The position numbers and the translations under genes were made by a program. This document shows, piece by piece, positions 7,182-14,079 of a stretch of DNA of 20,468 nt. Source of the stretch: Candidatus Collierbacteria bacterium (lineage in GTDB: Bacteria; Patescibacteriota; Microgenomatia; UBA1400; MFAQ01); NCBI GenBank assembly GCA_023245265.1, contig JAHFKQ010000012.1, positions 1-20,468 on the forward strand. The letters run 5' to 3'. How positions within the stretch are numbered: position 1 is the stretch's first letter; each line of letters opens with the position of its first letter. The notes beneath the pieces are model-generated. The model was not told the DNA's origin, did not search any database, and saw nothing but the letters and a program-made list of their open reading frames with translations.

Positions 7182-8645
7182 ATGCAGCCCAAATTAACCC
7201 TACTGGATACGGATTTAATTACCAGAGTTATCGATGAAGCTTTTCAAATACTTCAGAAGCCGGGGATTAAGGTTCAAAATGCTGAGGCCCGTGAGCTTCT
7301 CCGCTCCGCCGGAGTTGCCGTCGACGAAGCTACTCAAGTCGCCAAGATTTCTCAGAGTCTTGTTCTGAGTGCTCTTAAAACCGTGCCCTCTCATTTTTTT
7401 CTCTACGATTTTGCCGGCAATCAAAAAGTTCATTATGGAGGCGATTCGGTTCACTTCGATCCCGGATCTTCCGGTATCAATGTTTTTGATCCCGACACCT
7501 TGGAACACCGGGAAGCTGTGACTGCCGATCTGCTGCGAATTATCAAAGTAGTGGAAGGGCTTTCATCATACGATGCCCAGTCCACGGCTGTGGTTTGCAG
7601 TGATGTTCCTAAAGATATTCAGGATTTGTATCGGCTGTATCTGGTACTTTTGCATTCCGGCAAGCCCATCGTCACTGGTGCTTTTTCCAATAAAAATATT
7701 CAACGGATGATTGATCTTTTGTCTATTATCCCCGGAGGTCGTGACAATTTGCGTCGCTTCCCGAGAGCCGTTTTTGATGTTTGTCCTTCACCGCCTCTTA
7801 TTTGGTCAAACTTTGGTGCCGGCAACCTTATGGCTCTCGCTCGAGCCGGAGTCCCAGCGGAAATGGTTTCCATGCCACTTGCTGGCGCCGCTGCTCCGGT
7901 CACCCTTATCGGATCGGTCACTCAGCACACCGCCGAATGTTTTGCCGGTATTGTCATTCATCAACTGGCCGGTGCCGGTTCACCGATTATTTGGGGTGGC
8001 GCCCCGGCTATCTTCGATATGCGCAAGGGTGGTACTCCGATGGGAGCTATTGAAACTGCCATGATTGATTGTGCCTACTCCCAAGTAGGCAAATCGCTCG
8101 GAATTCCGACCCACACCTATCTTGGAGGCAGCGATTCCAAGCTGGTTGACACCCAAGCCGGCTTGGAAAACGGCATGGCCATCTTAGTCGGAGCCTTAAG
8201 TGGAATCAATATGATTTCCGGCGCCGGCATGATCGACTCTCTGCTATGCATGAGTCCCGAAAAACTTGTCATCGACGCCGTCAGTATCTCGATGGCTCAT
8301 CGCCTGCTTCGGGGTATCGAAACCCCTACCCCTACTTTGGCCACCGGTTTTTATGAAGGTGTAAATTTCAAAGGTGGGGACTTCCTCAAGCAACGCATTA
8401 CGATGGATTTGTTTCAAAAGGAGCAATTCCTTCCCGGTCCGGTCATCGATCGTGATTCGATGCGGGGTTGGCGGGCCTCCGGCAGTCTCGATACTTTTGC
8501 TCGGGCCAAATTGGAAGTTACTAAACTGCTTGCTAATTATCGCCGTCCGACTTTAGACCCCTTACAAGAAAAAGAACTTTGCCAAATGGTCGCTTCTTAT
8601 GCCCAGGAAGCCGGCATGCCAAATCTACCCGTTTTGGCTACCTGA
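7182..8645 (+). CDS. MttB/COG5598-family (trimethylamine methyltransferase-like) protein, non-pyrrolysine type
   Basis: The 487-residue protein resembles the MttB family of TIM-barrel methyltransferases, which move a methyl group from a quaternary or tertiary amine to a corrinoid protein. The full length is typical of the family. Recognisable blocks are the N-terminal helical part with ILQKPGIKVQN, HFDPGSSGINVFD at about 91-103, the barrel strand AEMVSMPLAGAAAPVTLIG at 226-244, IIWGGAPAIFDMRKG at 269-283, and the C-terminal GGSDSKLVDTQAGLENGMA with ISGAGMIDSLLCMSPEKLVID. The frame has no in-frame amber codon, so it is not the pyrrolysine-dependent MttB. The better comparison is the non-pyrrolysine branch, which includes glycine-betaine MtgB, but the substrate is not predictable. 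No corrinoid protein or reactivase gene is nearby. Its own Shine-Dalgarno site and terminator make it a single-gene unit. Such a gene is unexpected in a genome of this type, which suggests gain by transfer. Confidence 0.85.
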   Translation: MQPKLTLLDTDLITRVIDEAFQILQKPGIKVQNAEARELLRSAGVAVDEATQVAKISQSLVLSALKTVPSHFFLYDFAGNQKVHYGGDSVHFDPGSSGINVFDPDTLEHREAVTADLLRIIKVVEGLSSYDAQSTAVVCSDVPKDIQDLYRLYLVLLHSGKPIVTGAFSNKNIQRMIDLLSIIPGGRDNLRRFPRAVFDVCPSPPLIWSNFGAGNLMALARAGVPAEMVSMPLAGAAAPVTLIGSVTQHTAECFAGIVIHQLAGAGSPIIWGGAPAIFDMRKGGTPMGAIETAMIDCAYSQVGKSLGIPTHTYLGGSDSKLVDTQAGLENGMAILVGALSGINMISGAGMIDSLLCMSPEKLVIDAVSISMAHRLLRGIETPTPTLATGFYEGVNFKGGDFLKQRITMDLFQKEQFLPGPVIDRDSMRGWRASGSLDTFARAKLEVTKLLANYRRPTLDPLQEKELCQMVASYAQEAGMPNLPVLAT

Positions 8646-8656
8646 AATATCTTTCC

Positions 8657-8683
8657 GACCCCGCTCTCGCGGGGTCTTTTTTT
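8657..8683 (+). terminator. Intrinsic terminator after the methyltransferase gene
   Basis: A perfect 8-base-pair stem, GACCCCGC with GCGGGGTC, closes the loop TCTC and is followed by seven T residues. It starts 12 bases after the stop and separates the gene from fusA. Confidence 0.92.
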
Positions 8684-8708
8684 ATTTTGGACCACTCCAC
8701 CCGTTTTG

Positions 8709-8717
8709 TGGTAAAAT
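8709..8717 (+). promoter_or_regulatory. Possible extended -10 promoter for fusA
   Basis: TGGTAAAAT reads as an extended -10 box (TG-n-TAAAAT) downstream of the terminator. No convincing -35 box is seen. A new promoter is expected here because the terminator isolates fusA from upstream transcription. The leader would be roughly 70 bases. Confidence 0.4.
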
Positions 8718-8730
8718 TAGCCTCATGAAT

Positions 8731-8752
8731 ATCTTCCCGTGTTCGGGAAGGT
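8731..8752 (+). promoter_or_regulatory. Hairpin in the fusA leader
   Basis: CTTCCCG (8733-8739) and CGGGAAG (8744-8750) pair perfectly around TGTT. An A-T pair and a G-T pair extend the stem to 9. No T-tract follows, so it is not a terminator. It may stabilise the mRNA or bind a regulator. The function is unknown. Confidence 0.4.
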
Positions 8753-8792
8753 TCAATTCGTCAAAACCAATAATTAAGCAAAAAAACCAAAT

Positions 8793-10916
8793 ATGGCCGC
8801 TCCGACAGGAAAAAAAGTCCCTCTAGACCGTGTTAGAAATACGGGTATTATCGCGCACATCGATGCCGGTAAAACCACCACGACCGAACGCATACTTTTT
8901 TACACCGGCAAGTCCTACAAAATCGGCGATATTGATGAGGGTAATACTCAGATGGACTGGATGGAGCAAGAAAAAGAACGCGGTATTACGATCGTTTCCG
9001 CTGCCACTACCGCTTTCTGGACCCCTGTTTTACCCCACGCCCGCTTTAAAGAAGAACACCGCTTCAACATTATCGACACTCCGGGGCATGTCGACTTTAC
9101 GGCCGAAGTTGAGCGTTCACTCCGGGTTCTCGATGGTGGAGTCATTGTTCTCGATGCCGGTTCCGGTGTTCAGTCCCAAACCGAAACCGTTTGGCGTCAA
9201 GCTGATAAATACCATGTTCCTCGTATTGCCTTTATCAACAAAATGGATGTTTTGGGAGCCGATTATATGGCTACCATCAAAGATGTTCATGAGAAGCTAG
9301 GTGCCAAAACCGCCATTATGGCCCTACCTTTAGGTGTCGAAAACACCTTTAGGGGCGTTGTCATGCTTCTCGAAAGAGAAACCATCGTCTGGAAAGGCGA
9401 TGAAACCGGTGCTTTATACGAAGTGACCGAAGGCTTCCCTGAAGATATGCAAGATGAATGTGAACTTGAGCGAGCAAAATTGATCGAATCTATCGTCGAA
9501 TTTGACGAAGCCTTGATGGGAGAATACTTAGACGGCAAAGAGCCCAGCATGGACGCCCTCAAGGCCGCTCTTCGTGCCGCCACCTGTGCCAACCAAATCG
9601 TACCTGTTTTCCCCGGTTCTTCTCTTCGCAACAAAGGAGTTCAACCTCTTCTAGACGCCGTCGTCGACTTTTTGCCCTCTCCCTTGGACAAACCCACCAT
9701 TACCGGCACCAATCCTGAAACCAACGAAGAAGAAACCCGTCTGGCGGATCCTAACGCTCCTTTCTCCGGTCTGGCTTTCAAGATTCAAGCCGATCCTCAT
9801 GTCGGTAAGCTGACTTATATTCGTATTTACTCCGGCAAAATTACTTCCGGGACCTTTGTCTATAACGCCAGCAAAGGCGAAAGAGAAAGACTCGGTCGCT
9901 TGATGCTTATGCATGCGAACACTCGAGAAGAGGTTTCTGAGGCTAGCGCCGGCGAAATCGTCGGTGTCGTGGGTCTCAAACTTACCAAAACCGGTGATAC
10001 TCTGAGTGATGAAAACAAGCCACTAGTCCTCGAATCCATCAACTTCCCGGATCCGGTTATCTCTCTCGCTATCGAGCCTAAAACCAAAGCCGATCAGGAG
10101 AAGTTAGACCTGGCTCTTGGACGCTTGGCCGAAGAAGATCCGACTTTCCGTATCAAAACCGATCATGAAACCGGTCAAACCGTCATTGCCGGCATGGGAG
10201 AGCTTCATCTTGAGATTTTGGTCGACCGTTTAAAACGAGAATTCCATGTCGAGGCCACTACCGGTGCTCCTCAGGTTGCCTATCGTGAAACCATTACCAA
10301 AGAGGCTAAAGGTGAAGGTAAATTTATCCGCCAGTCCGGTGGTCGTGGTCAATATGGTCACTGTATCCTGGTCGTCACTCCTAAACCCCGCGGCGAAGGC
10401 TTCACCTTTACCAACAAGGTTGTGGGTGGATCTATTCCCAAAGAGTTCATCGGCCCCATCGAAAAAGGTGTCCGCGAAGCTTTGGATAATGGTGTTATTG
10501 CCGGTTTTACCCTGGTCGACTTGGATGTCGCGGTTATCGATGGTTCCTATCACGAGGTCGACTCTTCCGAAATGTCCTTCAAGATCGCCGGTTCTATGGC
10601 TCTCCAAGATGCTGTGAAGCACGCCGGACCGGTCATTATTGAGCCTATCATGAAGGTTGAAGTGACCACTCCTGAGGGTAACATGGGTGACATTATCGGT
10701 GATCTTTCTTCCCGCAGAGCTCAAATTGGCGGCACCGCTCAGCGCGGCAACGCTCGGGTTATCACTGCTACCGTGCCTCTGTCCGAGCTTTCGGCCTACG
10801 CCACTGCTATCCGTTCTCTCACTGCCGGTCGTGCCTCTTACTACATGGAACCCTCCCATTATCAGGAACTTCCTCAGAGCTTTGCGGCCAAGTTATTGAA
10901 AAATCCTGCAAACTAA
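8793..10916 (+). CDS. fusA: Elongation factor G
   Basis: EF-G is the GTPase that drives tRNA and mRNA translocation and, with ribosome recycling factor, splits ribosomes; 707 residues, standard length. The G motifs are present: AHIDAGKT at 21-28, RGITI in switch I, DTPGH at 95-99 and NKMD at 149-152. The effector segment QMDWMEQEKERGIT is typical. The domain IV tip GSYHEVDSSEM is conserved, with the translocation-critical His at about 587, and domain V ends in LSELSAYATAIRSLTAGRASY. The ATG at 8793 gives the usual N-terminus and is preceded by an A-rich leader without a Shine-Dalgarno site. In other bacteria fusA usually follows rpsG directly; here an island of three genes and two terminators lies between. 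tuf follows after 67 bases with its own promoter. Confidence 0.98.
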   Translation: MAAPTGKKVPLDRVRNTGIIAHIDAGKTTTTERILFYTGKSYKIGDIDEGNTQMDWMEQEKERGITIVSAATTAFWTPVLPHARFKEEHRFNIIDTPGHVDFTAEVERSLRVLDGGVIVLDAGSGVQSQTETVWRQADKYHVPRIAFINKMDVLGADYMATIKDVHEKLGAKTAIMALPLGVENTFRGVVMLLERETIVWKGDETGALYEVTEGFPEDMQDECELERAKLIESIVEFDEALMGEYLDGKEPSMDALKAALRAATCANQIVPVFPGSSLRNKGVQPLLDAVVDFLPSPLDKPTITGTNPETNEEETRLADPNAPFSGLAFKIQADPHVGKLTYIRIYSGKITSGTFVYNASKGERERLGRLMLMHANTREEVSEASAGEIVGVVGLKLTKTGDTLSDENKPLVLESINFPDPVISLAIEPKTKADQEKLDLALGRLAEEDPTFRIKTDHETGQTVIAGMGELHLEILVDRLKREFHVEATTGAPQVAYRETITKEAKGEGKFIRQSGGRGQYGHCILVVTPKPRGEGFTFTNKVVGGSIPKEFIGPIEKGVREALDNGVIAGFTLVDLDVAVIDGSYHEVDSSEMSFKIAGSMALQDAVKHAGPVIIEPIMKVEVTTPEGNMGDIIGDLSSRRAQIGGTAQRGNARVITATVPLSELSAYATAIRSLTAGRASYYMEPSHYQELPQSFAAKLLKNPAN

Positions 10917-10924
10917 GGTAAAAT
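10896..10924 (+). promoter_or_regulatory. Promoter for tuf within the end of fusA
   Basis: TTGAAA (10896-10901) and TAAAAT (10919-10924) are spaced by exactly 17 bases, a good sigma-70 promoter. A second extended -10 box, TGCTAAAAT, follows at 10926-10934. The leader to the tuf ATG would be about 50 bases and AT-rich. This allows tuf and the ribosomal genes after it to be transcribed above the level of fusA. Confidence 0.65.
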
Positions 10925-10983
10925 CTGCTAAAATAAATAGGCTCGAAAATAGTAATTAACAAATATTAAACAATTAAACAAAA

Positions 10984-12159
10984 ATGGCAACATTTCAAAG
11001 AACCAAACCTCACGTTAATATCGGTACCATTGGCCATGTCGATCACGGCAAGACCACTCTTACTGCCGCTATTACTACCACTTTAGCTAAACAAGGCTTA
11101 GCCGAGGCTCTTCCTTTCGATCAGATTGACAAATCTCCCGAAGAGAGAGAACGAGGAGTCACGATTCAGATCTCCCATGTTCCTTACGAGACCGCTACTC
11201 GCCATTACGCTCACATCGACTGTCCGGGTCACCGAGATTACATCAAGAACATGATTACCGGTGCCGCTCAGATGGATGGCGCTATCTTGGTTGTCGCTGC
11301 GACCGACGGTCCTATGCCTCAAACCAACGAGCACTTACTTCTGGCTAATCAGGTGAACGTTCCCCGTCTCGTTGTCGCTCTCAACAAGTGCGATGCCGTT
11401 CAGGACGAAGAGCTCCTTGAGCTCGTCGAAATGGAAATTCGCGAGAAGTTGGTCAAATACGGTTTCGAAGAGAATACTCCTATCATCCGCGTTTCGGCCC
11501 TTAAAGCCCTCGAAGGTGACAAAGATGCTCAAGAAGGTATTTTGAAACTTATGGAAGCTGTCGACACCTGGATTCCGGAACCTGTCCGCGAACTAGACAA
11601 ACCTTTCCTTATGCCTGTGGAAGATGTTTTCTCTATCAAAGGTCGTGGTACTGTCGTCACTGGCCGTATCGAAACTGGAGTCGTCAAAGTTGGTGAGGAA
11701 ATCGAGATTGTCGGTATCAAAGACACTGCCAAGTCCGTTGTGACTGGAGTCGAAATGTTCCACCAACAGCTCGAACAAGGCCAAGCCGGCGACAATGTGG
11801 GACTCTTACTCCGTGGTATTGAAAAAGACGATGTCCAAAGAGGACAGGTTTTGGCCAAGCCCGGTTCTATCAAGCCTCACACCAAATTTGAAGCCGAAGC
11901 TTATATCCTCGGTAAAGATGAAGGTGGTCGCCACACTCCGATGTTCACCGGTTACAAGCCTCAGTTCTTTATCCGCACCACCGATGTTACCGGTGAGGTT
12001 AAGCTTGCTGAAGGTGTCGAGATGATCATGCCTGGTGACAACGCCAAGATGTCCGTCGAGCTCATTCAACCGATTGCTATGACTGAAGGTCAAAAATTCG
12101 CTATTCGTGAGGGTGGACTGACCGTCGGAGCCGGTGTTATTACCAAGGTTATTTCCTAA
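10984..12159 (+). CDS. tuf: Elongation factor Tu
   Basis: EF-Tu delivers aminoacyl-tRNA to the ribosome in a GTP-dependent way; 391 residues in three domains, the usual length. The P-loop GHVDHGKT is at 17-24, switch I contains ERERGVTIQ, DCPGH is at 79-83 (with the catalytic His83), NKCD is the guanine motif, and SALKALEGD follows. Domain 2 has VFSIKGRGTVVTGRIE. The C-terminal domain has GGRHTPMFTGYKPQFF and ends in GGLTVGAGVITKVIS. Residue 84, after DCPGH, is Arg (GHRDYIKNM) where bacterial EF-Tu normally has Ala. GHRD is the form found in archaeal and eukaryotic EF-1A. It is preceded by a promoter and lies 31 bases before rpsJ. Confidence 0.98.
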   Translation: MATFQRTKPHVNIGTIGHVDHGKTTLTAAITTTLAKQGLAEALPFDQIDKSPEERERGVTIQISHVPYETATRHYAHIDCPGHRDYIKNMITGAAQMDGAILVVAATDGPMPQTNEHLLLANQVNVPRLVVALNKCDAVQDEELLELVEMEIREKLVKYGFEENTPIIRVSALKALEGDKDAQEGILKLMEAVDTWIPEPVRELDKPFLMPVEDVFSIKGRGTVVTGRIETGVVKVGEEIEIVGIKDTAKSVVTGVEMFHQQLEQGQAGDNVGLLLRGIEKDDVQRGQVLAKPGSIKPHTKFEAEAYILGKDEGGRHTPMFTGYKPQFFIRTTDVTGEVKLAEGVEMIMPGDNAKMSVELIQPIAMTEGQKFAIREGGLTVGAGVITKVIS

Positions 12160-12190
12160 AAGGTAACCAAACTGCACTTTTAATTAGACC

Positions 12191-12502
12191 ATGACAGACC
12201 AACCACGCATCCGCGTCAAACTTAAATCGTTCGATCATCGCGTTATCGACGAGGCAGCCAAAAAGATTATTCAGGCTGCTTTGGTTTCCGGCGCCCAGGT
12301 GGTTGGCCCTGTCCCTCTACCTACTAAGAAAAAAGTAATTGTGGTTACTTCTTCGCCTCACACCGACAAGGATGCCCGCGAACAATTCGCTATCCTGACT
12401 CACAAGAGGCTCATCGATATCGTTAATCCTACCAATAAAACTATTGACTCACTTCAACACCTGGATCTTCCTGCCGGCGTCGGCATCGAAATCAAGATGT
12501 AA
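12191..12502 (+). CDS. rpsJ: 30S ribosomal protein S10
   Basis: S10 (uS10) is a small-subunit head protein that also serves as NusE in transcription antitermination; 103 residues, standard. Family marks are RIRVKLKSFDHRVIDEAAKKI at the N-terminus, the loop segment VVGPVPLPTKKKVIVVTSSPHTDKDAREQF, and the end DLPAGVGIEIKM. The start at 12191 matches the family. It is normally the first gene of the S10 operon; here it sits 31 bases after tuf. A 90-base gap with a terminator-like hairpin separates it from rplC, the loosest junction in the ribosomal cluster. Confidence 0.98.
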   Translation: MTDQPRIRVKLKSFDHRVIDEAAKKIIQAALVSGAQVVGPVPLPTKKKVIVVTSSPHTDKDAREQFAILTHKRLIDIVNPTNKTIDSLQHLDLPAGVGIEIKM

Positions 12503-12528
12503 TTTATGTCGAAAACTTTAAATTATTA

Positions 12529-12583
12529 AAAAACCACTGCCCCAACCATAAGTCAGGCTTCGCCTGCCGGTAGGCAGGTTTTT
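12529..12583 (+). promoter_or_regulatory. Terminator- or attenuator-like element between rpsJ and rplC
   Basis: Stem CCTGCC (12563-12568) pairs with GGCAGG (12573-12578) around GGTA and is followed by TTTTT, an intrinsic-terminator layout. An alternative hairpin, CAGGC (12554-12558) with GCCTG (12562-12566), uses the same left-arm bases, so the two exclude each other. A third option pairs AAAAACC (12529-12535) with GGTTTTT (12577-12583) as an outer stem. It may tune readthrough into the S10 operon, or be an inserted short palindromic repeat. Confidence 0.6.
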
Positions 12584-12592
12584 ATTAGAAAC

Positions 12593-13156
12593 ATGTTAAA
12601 TCAAGTATACGCAAACAAAAAGAGTATGACTCAGGCCTTCTCGGAAGGCAAGCGGATCCCCTTGACCGTTCTCACGGTGGCTCCTCATGTGGTTATCAGA
12701 ACCAAAACTGTCGAGAAAGACGGCTATTCTGCTGTCGTCTTGGCCGTTGGTCCCAAAAAGACTCACGAGATCCACACTGAAGAAGTTCTCGATCCCAAAG
12801 CCGAAATCAATCTGGCCGAAATCTTAGTTCCGGGCACCACTGTTAGTGTCATGGCTACCTCCAAAGGTAAAGGTACTTCCGGTGTTATGAAGCGTTGGGG
12901 TATGCACGGTGGTCCTCGCACCCATGGTCAGTCCGACCGTGAACGCGCTCCCGGCTCTATCGGCCGAGGAACCACTCCCGGCCGTGTTCTTCCTGGTAAA
13001 CACATGGCTGGTCGCATGGGTAACACAAACACCTCAGTTCGTAATCTTAAAATTCACTCATTCGATCCCGCTACCGGTCTGCTTCAAATTACCGGTTGTA
13101 TCTCAGGTGGTCGCGGAGCTCTGGCTCTCATTACTATTACCGGCAACTCCAAATAA
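12593..13156 (+). CDS. rplC: 50S ribosomal protein L3
   Basis: L3 (uL3) is an early assembly protein of the large subunit whose extension reaches the peptidyl-transferase centre; 187 residues, about 20 fewer than E. coli L3. The N-terminal NKKSMTQAF corresponds to the GKKxGMTQxF start of the family and supports the ATG at 12593. The extension is clear: SKGKGTSGVMKRWGMHGG, THGQSDRERAPGSIG, then PGRVLPGKHMAGRMGN. The missing residues are mainly in the middle part before VSVMATSKGKG. It follows the hairpin element after rpsJ and ends 5 bases before rplD. No Shine-Dalgarno site is visible; TTTTTATT from the hairpin lies close upstream. Confidence 0.97.
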   Translation: MLNQVYANKKSMTQAFSEGKRIPLTVLTVAPHVVIRTKTVEKDGYSAVVLAVGPKKTHEIHTEEVLDPKAEINLAEILVPGTTVSVMATSKGKGTSGVMKRWGMHGGPRTHGQSDRERAPGSIGRGTTPGRVLPGKHMAGRMGNTNTSVRNLKIHSFDPATGLLQITGCISGGRGALALITITGNSK

Positions 13157-13161
13157 TTACT

Positions 13162-13764
13162 ATGGCTACTAAAAAATCGACCACTACTTCCATCAGTCAA
13201 GATCTCTCGATCTTCTCTGCCGATGTCAAGCCATCGCTCATCACCCAGGCTATTCATGTTTATCAAGAAAACAGCCACCGAGGGGTGTCCAAAACCAAGA
13301 CCCGTGGTGAGATTAACGCTACCAAGAAAAAAGTTTACAAGCAAAAAGGTACCGGTAACGCCCGTCATGGTGCCAAGTCGGCTCCCATCTTCGTTGGTGG
13401 TGGAGTTCCTTTTGGTCCTACCGGTCTCGGTTCTGCTCCGAAATCCCTTAATCAAAAAATGAAAGGTCAAGCCCTTTTAGGCGTGCTTTCTCTCTTTCAA
13501 AAAGAAAACCGTTTGGTCATGGTTAATTCTGCCGATATCAAGGAATCATCCACCAAGTCCGCTCAGTCCGTTTTGGGTACAGACAAAGCCGCTTTCGTCT
13601 TTTTCTCCGAAACTCAAGGCTTACTCAAAGCCATTTCTAATCTTAGTAACATCACCATCCTCTCGGCCCGTCGTTTAAACGCCTTCAACACCGCCAGTTC
13701 TCCTAAGATCTTTTTGACTCCTTCGGCTTACGAGCATCTAGTTACCCGTCTAAAACTTAAATAA
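13162..13764 (+). CDS. rplD: 50S ribosomal protein L4
   Basis: L4 (uL4) lines the exit tunnel and in E. coli also represses its own S10 operon; 200 residues, standard length. The start is set at the ATG at 13162, 5 bases after rplC; an upstream TTG start would extend into rplC with residues unlike L4. Landmarks are SHRGVSKTKTRGEINATKKKVYKQKGTGNARHG (the tunnel loop region), GGGVPFGPTG and the C-terminal NITILSARRLNAFNTASSPKIFLT. Whether L4 acts on the hairpin upstream of rplC is an open question that the sequence cannot settle. Confidence 0.97.
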   Translation: MATKKSTTTSISQDLSIFSADVKPSLITQAIHVYQENSHRGVSKTKTRGEINATKKKVYKQKGTGNARHGAKSAPIFVGGGVPFGPTGLGSAPKSLNQKMKGQALLGVLSLFQKENRLVMVNSADIKESSTKSAQSVLGTDKAAFVFFSETQGLLKAISNLSNITILSARRLNAFNTASSPKIFLTPSAYEHLVTRLKLK

Positions 13765-13765
13765 T

Positions 13766-14074
13766 ATGTCTACTCCTTTAATTCACCAAAACACCATTCT
13801 TAAGCCGATCGTCACCGAAAAGAGTTTTTCCTTGGCCGCTTTTGACAAGTATGTTTTTCTGGTCGATCCGGCCGCCAGTAAGTATCAAATCAAGAAAGCC
13901 ATCGAAGACCTTTTTAAAGTCAATGTCGTCTCAATTAACACCGTGAAACACGCCGCCCGTAAGATCAAGTCCAAGAAAACCGGCCGTCACATCTCACTTC
14001 CGGTCACCAAAAAAGCCATTGTCCAGATCAAAAAAGGCCAATCGTTTGAGATATTTAACACCTTAAAGTCTTAA
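13766..14074 (+). CDS. rplW: 50S ribosomal protein L23
   Basis: L23 (uL23) sits at the tunnel exit and is the docking point for trigger factor and the signal recognition particle; 102 residues, standard. The N-terminal HQNTILKPIVTEKSF is the family signature, followed by KYVFLVDPAASKYQIKKAIEDLFKVNVVSINT. The basic loop KHAARKIKSKKTGRH inserts into rRNA. The ATG lies 1 base after the rplD stop, so translation is probably coupled. The C-terminus is complete, which matters because the following gene has a short N-terminus. Confidence 0.97.
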   Translation: MSTPLIHQNTILKPIVTEKSFSLAAFDKYVFLVDPAASKYQIKKAIEDLFKVNVVSINTVKHAARKIKSKKTGRHISLPVTKKAIVQIKKGQSFEIFNTLKS

Positions 14075-14079
14075 TACCT

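Noticed and set aside
7182..8645. Pyrrolysine-dependent MttB
   Set aside because: The frame is continuous with no in-frame TAG, and no pyrrolysine genes are in the window.
8599..8826. Open frame spanning the end of the methyltransferase gene to the start of fusA
   Set aside because: It reads through a clear terminator and overlaps two real genes in another frame. The short part from the ATG at 8724 has no ribosome site and no known match.
10230..10859. Antisense open frame of 209 codons opposite fusA
   Set aside because: It mirrors conserved EF-G coding sequence and shows no recognisable domain or start signal.
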